Source of the DNA: Rickettsia typhi
GTDB taxonomy: Bacteria; Pseudomonadota; Alphaproteobacteria; Rickettsiales; UBA1997
Assembly: GCA_945874115.1 (NCBI GenBank)
Contig: CAMCFD010000043.1
Coordinates: 1 to 13,629, forward strand
Reading direction: 5' to 3'
DNA length: 13,629 bases
Every line of letters begins with the position of its first letter. The stretch's first letter is position 1. Positions 1 to 5,526 of this stretch are shown here, piece by piece. The position numbers were made by a program, and so were the translations under genes. The notes beneath the pieces were generated by a model. That model ran no database searches. It saw only the letters and a program-made list of their open reading frames with translations, and was not told the origin of the DNA.

Positions 1-163
1 CGAAAATTTTGCGGTTTAGTGGCTCGATTGGATCATAAATATTTTCGCCACTATTTTGAGAAAACTCGCTTTCAAATTGACTGAATTCATCGTCATATTC
101 GTCGGCGAAAGATGAAAAGCAAATTAAAGTAAAAAATGATAGTAAAAGAAATTTTTTAACCAT
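1..163 (-). CDS. mlaA: MlaA (VacJ) family phospholipid-trafficking protein, N-terminal part only
   Basis: Only the first 54 codons lie in the window; the gene runs off the left edge. MlaA sits at the outer membrane and removes mislocalised phospholipids from its outer leaflet, passing them to the periplasmic Mla shuttle. Visible features are a hydrophobic signal segment (residues 4-18), a plausible signal peptidase I site after S-S-F-A (residue 20), an acidic stretch (residues 21-41), and the family signature DPIEPLNRKIF at residues 44-54, close to the DP-x-E-x-x-N-R-x-x-F that opens the mature domain of MlaA proteins. The only early cysteine (C15, context T-L-I-C) is a poor lipobox, so lipidation is doubtful. 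The ATG at 163-161 lies in an 8-nt overlap with the stop of the upstream TPR gene, which suggests translational coupling. The family call is good despite truncation because the motif is distinctive. Confidence 0.82.
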   Translation of the reverse strand, partial: MVKKFLLLSFFTLICFSSFADEYDDEFSQFESEFSQNSGENIYDPIEPLNRKIF

Positions 164-596
164 TTACTAATATTTCATTATTGATCTTTTGAAGCAAATC
201 TTTTGCTTTTTGATCGAAATCGGGTTTTTTTGCAAGCAATTCTTCCAAAACTTTTTTGGCTTTCAAATTGTGTTTTTTTAAAGCTAAACAATAAGCGAGA
301 TAATAGCTGGCCTCTGAATAATCGGGCCAAAAAAACTTGACGAAACGGAAGCGAAAAATTGCGTCAGAAAGATTGCCTTTTTCTATATGTTTAAAGCCAA
401 GTTGCATATTTGTATCAAGAAGATTCTTGAATTTAACTCTCATAACAGAAAGCTCTTCGACTGAATCTTTTAACTTTATTGAAACGAAATTAGAAAAATT
501 ATTAGATTTTTCTTTCGCAAAGTTCGCAAGACTTTCAACCTTTCCTTCCTTTTTCTCTTCTGGCTTGAAGCCAAATATTCTTTTTATAGATTTCAT
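156..596 (-). CDS. Small tetratricopeptide-repeat (TPR) protein, function unknown
   Basis: This is a 146-residue protein with no signal peptide or membrane segment. The first 55 residues are lysine-rich and look like a charged linker. Residues about 62-95 and 96-129 form two TPR-like helical hairpins: a G-x-x-x-x-x-x-G-x-x-x-x-A-I pattern around residues 67-80, then an Y-Y-L-A-Y-C-L-A block (98-105) ending at a typical inter-repeat proline (P125). TPRs are protein-interaction scaffolds; no partner is identifiable. It sits 6 nt downstream of the bioC-like gene and overlaps the mlaA start by 8 nt, so it is probably co-translated with mlaA. A role near the Mla system would be guesswork. The start ATG has an A/T-rich leader without a Shine-Dalgarno sequence. 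The gene itself is secure; the TPR assignment is moderately secure. Confidence 0.75.
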   Translation of the reverse strand: MKSIKRIFGFKPEEKKEGKVESLANFAKEKSNNFSNFVSIKLKDSVEELSVMRVKFKNLLDTNMQLGFKHIEKGNLSDAIFRFRFVKFFWPDYSEASYYLAYCLALKKHNLKAKKVLEELLAKKPDFDQKAKDLLQKINNEILVNG

Positions 597-602
597 AAAT
601 AA

Positions 603-1340
603 TTATTTTTTATAAACAAAATATTTTATATTCCAATTGGTAATATTTTGGTGCTTTTGTAAAAAAAAGTCATTAAATTTTTGCAATTGTTTTTTTGAAA
701 TAAAATTCTTGTTTCTCAAAGAAAAATTTGCGCCAATTTTTTTTATTTTTTTCAAGCAATCAGCCGCATTTCTATATTCTTTCGAAATTATTTCAGTTTT
801 TACCTCGAGTTTTTTTAGACCGCTTTTTTCTAATTTATCTACGATATAATTTTCATTTGGTAAGTCAAGTATATAAAAATCTGTCGCTGAAAATTCATTG
901 GCATTTTTTATTTCTTGAAGCGATTCAAAAGTTGGAATACAGAAAGCAAAAATTCCATCCTTCTTTAAAATTTTGTGAATTTGCTTAAATAATTCTTCAT
1001 AATCATCAAGCCATTGCAGTGAAAATGAAGAATAAATAACATCAAAATTTTCTTTATTTTTAAAAGGGAGGCGAGAAATATCAGCGGAAATTTTATATTT
1101 ATTTTGTGATTTTTTAAGCATATCAACCGACAAATCAAGCTCGATAATTTTTTGAGTTTCGAGATTTTTTGCGACGAATCCAGTTCCTGAGCCTAAATCA
1201 AGAGAAAAGCCGCGAGTTTGTGTTAAATATTTTTGCGAAAAATCACATAATATTTTTGCGCAATATTTTTGTATGTCAGCATTGTCGTTATAATAATTCG
1301 AAGCGGCGCCGAAGTTTTGAGAAATAATCTTCTTATCCAT
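603..1340 (-). CDS. BioC-like SAM-dependent methyltransferase
   Basis: The 245-residue protein has a class I Rossmann methyltransferase fold. Motif I, the SAM-binding glycine loop, is LDLGSGTG at residues 48-54; the acidic residue after strand 2 is in ELDLS (67-71); an A-D-I-S-R-L-P-F block (86-93) and an F-D-V-I-Y-S-S-F-S-L-Q-W block (99-110) follow. The N-terminal F-G-A-A-S-x-Y-x-x-x-A-D-I-Q (residues 10-24) and the S-L-Q-W ending are typical of BioC, malonyl-ACP O-methyltransferase, which starts pimelate synthesis for biotin. Length also fits (E. coli BioC is about 250 residues). No other biotin gene is in the window, so a different methyl acceptor cannot be excluded. Its start overlaps the ispG stop by 8 nt (ATGGATAA), so it is translationally coupled within the tyrA-ispG operon. 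Methyltransferase is certain; BioC is probable. Confidence 0.72.
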   Translation of the reverse strand: MDKKIISQNFGAASNYYNDNADIQKYCAKILCDFSQKYLTQTRGFSLDLGSGTGFVAKNLETQKIIELDLSVDMLKKSQNKYKISADISRLPFKNKENFDVIYSSFSLQWLDDYEELFKQIHKILKKDGIFAFCIPTFESLQEIKNANEFSATDFYILDLPNENYIVDKLEKSGLKKLEVKTEIISKEYRNAADCLKKIKKIGANFSLRNKNFISKKQLQKFNDFFLQKHQNITNWNIKYFVYKK

Positions 1341-2445
1341 TTTTTGGCTTTTTTTGCGCTTCTTTTTCGATTAAATCGACGATGTGCTCAATTAATTCTT
1401 CGCTTGTGACTTTGTGATTTGGTTTTCCATCGAGATAGACGTTGTGACGTCCGCCACCGCCTCCGGTGATTCCAATTTGAGTGTGTGCGGCTTCGCCAAG
1501 TCCGTTAACGACACAGCCTAAAATTGAAATTGTCAGCGGAGTTTTTATGTGCTCGACCCTTTTTTCAACAGCCTCGACGGTTTTTATAACATCGAAAGCT
1601 TGGCGTGCACAAGACGGGCACGAAATTAAATTTACGCCGCGATGACGCAATCCGAGTGTTTTTAGAATTTGATACGCAACTTTAATTTCTTCTTTTGGGT
1701 CGGCAGAAAGCGAAACGCGCATAGTGTCGCCAACACCTTCCCATAAAAGCGCTCCGAGTCCGATTGATGATTTTACGGTTCCGGCCGCCAAACTTCCGGC
1801 TTCGGTGATTCCGATGTGAAGCGGATAATCGCAAACTTTCGCCAGTTCTTTATAAGCCGAAACCGCCAAAAATACGTCAGAAGCCTTGACGCTAATCTTG
1901 AAATTGAAGAAATCGTTGTCTTCAAGAATTTTCATGTGTTTTTGCGCCGATTCAACAAGCGCTTGTGGTGTCGGGGTTTTATATTTATCAAGCAAGTCTT
2001 GCTCAAGCGAGCCCGCATTTACTCCGATGCGGATCGAACAACCATAATCTTTCGCAGCTTTTATAACTTCGCGAACTTTTTCGTCGCTTCCAATATTTCC
2101 TGGATTAATGCGCAAACACTTGGCACCAGCCTCGGCGGCTTCTATCGCGCGGCGGTAATGAAAATGAATATCAGCGATAATTGGAACGGGGCAGTGCGGA
2201 ATAATTTGCTTCAGAGCGTCGCTAGATTCTTTGTCCGGAACCGAGATTCGCATAAGTTCTGCGCCAACTTCGACACATTCATTAACTTGACGAATCGTCG
2301 CCTGAACATCGATTGTTGGCGTGTTTGTCATTGATTGTACCACAATTGGAGCATCGCCACCAATTGCAACATTGCCAACAAATATTTGGCGCGATTTTCG
2401 ACGGTTTATAGTTCTGTATGGTCTGATATCGTTGAGTTCCTGCAT
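1333..2445 (-). CDS. ispG: 4-hydroxy-3-methylbut-2-en-1-yl diphosphate synthase (IspG/GcpE)
   Basis: IspG converts 2-C-methylerythritol 2,4-cyclodiphosphate into HMBPP, the penultimate step of the MEP isoprenoid pathway, using a [4Fe-4S] cluster. The 370-residue protein matches the bacterial two-domain form: an N-terminal TIM barrel (VVQSMTNTPT at 35-44, I-A-D-I-H-F at 90-95, L-R-I-N-P-G-N-I-G at 111-119, G-V-N-A-G-S-L at 141-147) and a C-terminal cluster domain. Cluster ligands are C276 and C279 in CPSCAR, C311 in G-C-V-V-N-G, and E318 in G-L-G-E-A, equivalent to C270/C273/C305/E312 of the E. coli enzyme with a constant offset of 6. It lies 20 nt after tyrA and overlaps the next gene by 8 nt. 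The start is the first ATG, with an A-rich leader and no Shine-Dalgarno. Its third codon positions look visibly more G/C-rich than those of its neighbours. The assignment is secure. Confidence 0.97.
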   Translation of the reverse strand: MQELNDIRPYRTINRRKSRQIFVGNVAIGGDAPIVVQSMTNTPTIDVQATIRQVNECVEVGAELMRISVPDKESSDALKQIIPHCPVPIIADIHFHYRRAIEAAEAGAKCLRINPGNIGSDEKVREVIKAAKDYGCSIRIGVNAGSLEQDLLDKYKTPTPQALVESAQKHMKILEDNDFFNFKISVKASDVFLAVSAYKELAKVCDYPLHIGITEAGSLAAGTVKSSIGLGALLWEGVGDTMRVSLSADPKEEIKVAYQILKTLGLRHRGVNLISCPSCARQAFDVIKTVEAVEKRVEHIKTPLTISILGCVVNGLGEAAHTQIGITGGGGGRHNVYLDGKPNHKVTSEELIEHIVDLIEKEAQKKPKNG

Positions 2446-2465
2446 TTTTGTCGTAAGAATTTTTA

Positions 2466-3536
2466 TTATGAATCGAGAGTTTTTATTAATTTTAGCACCG
2501 ATTTTTTATTTTCTTTCAATAGTTGTGCAAAATCTTCATTATTTTGCGCTAAAAAAATAATCGAGGTAAAGTCTCTAAAGCCAGTGCCGGCATAATTCGC
2601 AAAATCTTGAACTTTCTTAATTTTAGCAAAAGATGCAACAATAATCAAGCGAAAAAGGATTCTGTCAATTTCTCGTTGATTTTGCGCAATTTTTGGCAAT
2701 ATTTCATCATTTTTCAGAGTTTTTGGCAAAATTTTGGTAATATTTTCAATATTCTCAATAGTTTTTTTGAAATTATCATTTTTAATTTCTTTGGCGAAAT
2801 TCTCTAAATTATCGAAAAATTCAAGGTAAAATTTCTCGATGTTATTTTCGTTATATAAAAAAACATCGCCCCAAATTTCGGCGTTAGAATTATTGAGTCT
2901 AAAGCAGTTTGCAAAAAAATCATTTTCGATAGTTTTTGGCGAAATATCTTTGGTTAAAAAAGATAAAAATTGCGGCAAATGCGAAACTAAAGCATAAATT
3001 TCATCATGACGCTTGGCGTCAAGAAAATCAACGCTAGAGCCAATTTTTTCAGCCAAATCAATAACTGTTTTTATCGAAGATTCATCATTATTCTCGTTTT
3101 TGCAAATTATAAACTTTTTGCCAAAAAATAAATCGGGAGAAGAGTTCTCGAAGCCAGATTTATCAGAGCCTGCGATTGGGTGACAAGCAATAAAATTTTG
3201 ACGCAAATTTTGTGGAACTTCTTTCAAAACGAACTCTTTTAGCGAGCCTAAGTCAATTATTATTGGCTTTTTTTTGTCGCCATTTTGAAATTCTTGCGAT
3301 AATTCTGACAAAACTTCCTGATAAGCCGAAAGAGGGCTTGAAATTACGATCAAATCAAAATCAAGACATTTTTGAATTGACGAAATTTCGTCAATTGAGC
3401 CGGTTTTTTTGGCGTCTTCAAGTGCTTCAAAGTTTATGTCGAAAGCATGTATTTTTATGTTATTATCCTTTGATTTTAGCGCTTTTGCCAAAGATCCGCC
3501 GATTAATCCAAGTCCTAAAATGAGAATTTTTTGCAT
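2466..3536 (-). CDS. tyrA: Prephenate/arogenate dehydrogenase (TyrA/TyrC type) with extended C-terminus
   Basis: The enzyme oxidatively decarboxylates prephenate (or arogenate) with NAD(P)+ on the route to tyrosine. Residues 1-14 carry the Rossmann fingerprint G-L-G-L-I-G-G (8-14), with an acidic D33 ending strand 2. The catalytic block is C-H-P-I-A-G-S-D-K-S-G (118-128), with H119 the likely catalytic histidine. The second family landmark, V-S-H-L-P-Q-F (184-190), opens the helical dimerisation domain. Most single-domain members are about 290-310 residues; this one has 356. At the usual place of the G-F-R-D-F-T-R motif there is a degenerate C-F-R-L (211-214) followed by W-G-D-V-F (222-226), and a well-preserved G-T-G-F-R-D-F-T-S appears again at 317-325. 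I infer a duplicated C-terminal segment (see findings). There is no ACT domain or chorismate mutase fusion. It is the first gene of the minus-strand operon, opposite the ctpA operon. Confidence 0.9.
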   Translation of the reverse strand: MQKILILGLGLIGGSLAKALKSKDNNIKIHAFDINFEALEDAKKTGSIDEISSIQKCLDFDLIVISSPLSAYQEVLSELSQEFQNGDKKKPIIIDLGSLKEFVLKEVPQNLRQNFIACHPIAGSDKSGFENSSPDLFFGKKFIICKNENNDESSIKTVIDLAEKIGSSVDFLDAKRHDEIYALVSHLPQFLSFLTKDISPKTIENDFFANCFRLNNSNAEIWGDVFLYNENNIEKFYLEFFDNLENFAKEIKNDNFKKTIENIENITKILPKTLKNDEILPKIAQNQREIDRILFRLIIVASFAKIKKVQDFANYAGTGFRDFTSIIFLAQNNEDFAQLLKENKKSVLKLIKTLDS

Positions 3537-3622
3537 ATTTTTTATTTTTTTACTTTCATTTCAAAATAAATGTGTTTAAATTGAAGTGCTTTATATTATA
3601 ACATTTATAAAATTTGTAAAGT
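3537..3622. promoter_or_regulatory. Divergent promoter region between tyrA and the lipoprotein-ctpA-surA operons
   Basis: This 86-bp A/T-rich gap separates two divergently transcribed operons, so it must hold promoters for both unless transcription enters from elsewhere. On the minus strand there is a perfect TATAAT at 3600-3595; a TTTACA-like -35 (3620-3615) is only 14 bp away, which is short. On the plus strand TTTAAA (3575-3580) and TATAAC (3597-3602) are 16 bp apart; a competing reading is TTGAAG (3581-3586) with TTTATA (3604-3609) at 17 bp. The opposing -10 candidates overlap at 3597-3600. The exact elements are uncertain because the region is nearly all A and T. No operator-like palindrome longer than the -10 overlap was seen. 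Confidence 0.4.
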
Positions 3623-3778
3623 ATGAAAAAAATATTGTTCATTTTGTTGGCTTTGGTCGCTGTTTCTTCGTGCGCAAGAAAGTCAATAGATGTAAAAAGT
3701 CCTTGCGTTTCCCTCGAAGACGGACCTTGTGGCCCTAAGAGATCTATTAATAATTGGTGGTTAAAAAATAACGTTTAA
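3623..3778 (+). CDS. Small lipoprotein (51 residues), function unknown
   Basis: This short gene encodes a 51-residue precursor: positively charged start (M-K-K), hydrophobic core (residues 4-14), then a good lipobox V-S-S-C with the lipidation cysteine at C17. The mature peptide is only about 35 residues, with two more cysteines in S-P-C-V-S (26-30) and G-P-C-G-P (34-38) that could pair, and a C-terminal N-N-W-W-L-K-N-N. Serine at mature position 3 or lysine at position 4 does not resemble the E. coli Asp+2 inner-membrane signal, so an outer-membrane location is likely (inference). The K-S-P-C-V-S...P-C-G-P-x-R-x-I-N pattern recalls a short lipoprotein family of Rickettsia (I believe Pfam DUF2706, from memory, unverified). 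It is the first gene of the operon leading to ctpA and surA, 14 nt ahead of the next gene. The real-gene call rests on lipobox, position and spacing. Confidence 0.75.
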   Translation: MKKILFILLALVAVSSCARKSIDVKSPCVSLEDGPCGPKRSINNWWLKNNV

Positions 3779-3792
3779 TTAATTTTTAAAAT

Positions 3793-4176
3793 ATGACTAA
3801 AGATACTAAATCAAGCCAAAGTTTTGCTGAAAAATACGCAAAGCCAACTTTTACTCAGAAAAATGTTTTAGATGAAGCAAAAAAGAATTCTATACAAGAT
3901 ATGGCTGCGCAAAAGCCAACAAAGCCTCTTAAGCCGATTGATCCTCAGAAAAAAATGCAGGCCGACTTAATTTATCTTGTTAAGGGAATTGATGCTGGGC
4001 GAAACGCTTGGTATTATGTTTTAGTTGAGCGTTTGAAGCTTCAACTTTTCTTAAAAGCCTTAAATGACGATATAATTCATCTTGAAAATTATGGCAAAAT
4101 TTTATATTCAGCCTACGGAGACGAGCCGCCTGCTGAAATCACTGGTAAGTTGAAAGAAGAATATGGAATAAAATAA
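3793..4176 (+). CDS. Conserved hypothetical soluble protein (DUF2671-like?)
   Basis: This 127-residue protein has no signal peptide or membrane segment. Residues 1-55 are polar, rich in Lys, Gln and Pro, and probably disordered (K-P-T-K-P-L-K-P around 41-48). Residues about 58-118 look like a compact conserved domain, with I-D-A-G-R-N-A-W-Y-Y-V-L-V (65-77), F-L-K-A-L (86-90), H-L-E-N-Y-G-K-I-L-Y (96-105) and Y-G-D-E-P-P (108-113). The tyrosine/tryptophan-rich composition and fixed glycines suggest a real fold rather than a random frame. It recalls a small Rickettsia family (I believe DUF2671; recollection, not checked). No catalytic motif is recognisable. It is 14 nt after the lipoprotein gene and 15 nt before ctpA, so co-transcription with the protease is very likely, but a cytoplasmic protein cannot be a direct CtpA substrate unless exported. 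Function unknown. Confidence 0.8.
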   Translation: MTKDTKSSQSFAEKYAKPTFTQKNVLDEAKKNSIQDMAAQKPTKPLKPIDPQKKMQADLIYLVKGIDAGRNAWYYVLVERLKLQLFLKALNDDIIHLENYGKILYSAYGDEPPAEITGKLKEEYGIK

Positions 4177-4191
4177 TTTAATGTTTAACTA

Positions 4192-5517
4192 ATGAATAAT
4201 AAACTGAAGCTTTTTTTACTTATTACTGTTTCGATTACGGTTGGGTTTTTTTCATCCTTTTCTTTGTCGCAAATTCAGCTTAAACCACTTGAAGTTAAAA
4301 GCGATATAGAAGATCAAAAAGGTTTTTTTGATGACGTTTTAGAAAAAGTAAAAAAAGAATATGTTGAAGAAAAATCTGACAAAGAGCTTTATGAAATGGC
4401 TGCTGACGGGTTTTTGAAGTCATTAGATCCTCATTCTTCTTATTTAAGTGAAGATGGTTTTAAAGAAATGCAAGTTCAAACGAAAGGTGAATTTGGCGGG
4501 CTTGGCATTGAAATAACGATGGAATTTCAATTAGTCAAAATCGTTGGCGCAATTGAAGAAACTCCGGCATTTGAAGCGGGAATAAAATCTGGTGATTATA
4601 TTTCAAAAATCGATGGAAAAACCGTTATCGGGCTTTCAATTGAAGGGGTCGTAAAAAAACTTAGAGGAAAACCTAGAACCGAAGTTAAGCTTACTATTTT
4701 AAGAAAAGGCGAAAAGGCTCCACTTGAAAAAACTCTAAAACGCGCTATTATCAAGGTTAAAGCGGTTAGGTCTTCAAAAATCAATGGCGATATAGCTTAT
4801 GTTAAAATCAATACTTTTTCTGAACAAGCATCTTTAGGGGTTGAAAAAGAGTTGAAAAAATTAAAAGCTGAAATTGGCGATAAAAATTTTAAAGGACTTG
4901 TTCTTGATTTAAGAAATAATCCCGGAGGTCTTTTAGATCAGGCGATTAGCGTCAGCGAAACATTTCTTGATAAAGACAAAACTATTGTTTCAATTCGAGG
5001 AAGAAATAAAGATCGCGCTGTTTATTACAAAGATGAAGAAAATGAAAAATTGATTGCAGATTTTCCAATCGTTGTTTTGATTAACGCCGGTTCTGCTTCT
5101 GCTTCTGAAATTGTTGCGGGCGCGCTTCAAGACAATAAACGCGCTATTATTTTAGGCGTCAAGTCTTTTGGAAAAGGTTCGGTGCAAACTATCATTCCAT
5201 TATCGAAAAATAATGGTGCATTGCGCTTAACGACGTCGCTTTATTACACTCCGAGTGGAAAATCTATTCAGGCTCACGGAATTGATCCTGACATCATTGC
5301 AGAAGAAGCTAAGATTGAGAAAAGCATCGATCCTCTTCGTGACAGCGAGGCTGATTTAAGGGGGCACATTGAGGTTCAAATTGAAGAAGAAATTGAAAGT
5401 GCTAAAAAAGAACAGCTTAAGGATGATGGCTTTAAGCTTTATGAAACTGATTATCAATTGGCTCGCGCCGTTGATTTAATTCGCGGAATCTCGGTTTCTA
5501 AGGGAATCAAAAAATAA
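4192..5517 (+). CDS. ctpA: Carboxyl-terminal processing protease CtpA (S41A family)
   Basis: CtpA is a periplasmic serine protease that degrades or trims proteins from their C-termini. The 441-residue precursor has one N-terminal hydrophobic segment (residues 6-24, signal peptide or anchor), a helical N-terminal region containing the S41 landmark S-L-D-P-H-S-S-Y-L (77-85), a PDZ domain (about 96-175, carboxylate-binding loop F-G-G-L-G-I-E at 101-107) and the tail-protease domain. The D-L-R-N-N-P-G-G block is at 239-246. The catalytic dyad is S303 in N-A-G-S-A-S-A-S-E and K328 in F-G-K-G, 25 residues apart as in E. coli Prc S430/K455; Q332 matches the third residue of CtpB-type enzymes. Length is normal for the family. 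It is followed 9 nt later by surA. Known adaptors such as NlpI or LbcA are TPR lipoproteins; none is in this operon, though a tiny lipoprotein is. The assignment is secure. Confidence 0.96.
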   Translation: MNNKLKLFLLITVSITVGFFSSFSLSQIQLKPLEVKSDIEDQKGFFDDVLEKVKKEYVEEKSDKELYEMAADGFLKSLDPHSSYLSEDGFKEMQVQTKGEFGGLGIEITMEFQLVKIVGAIEETPAFEAGIKSGDYISKIDGKTVIGLSIEGVVKKLRGKPRTEVKLTILRKGEKAPLEKTLKRAIIKVKAVRSSKINGDIAYVKINTFSEQASLGVEKELKKLKAEIGDKNFKGLVLDLRNNPGGLLDQAISVSETFLDKDKTIVSIRGRNKDRAVYYKDEENEKLIADFPIVVLINAGSASASEIVAGALQDNKRAIILGVKSFGKGSVQTIIPLSKNNGALRLTTSLYYTPSGKSIQAHGIDPDIIAEEAKIEKSIDPLRDSEADLRGHIEVQIEEEIESAKKEQLKDDGFKLYETDYQLARAVDLIRGISVSKGIKK

Positions 5518-5526
5518 TTTTAAAGC

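Noticed and set aside
1816..2334. 172-codon open frame on the plus strand antisense to ispG
   Set aside because: It lies fully inside the securely assigned ispG gene, its protein has no recognisable pattern, and it reflects the low stop density of the opposite frame in a more G/C-rich gene.
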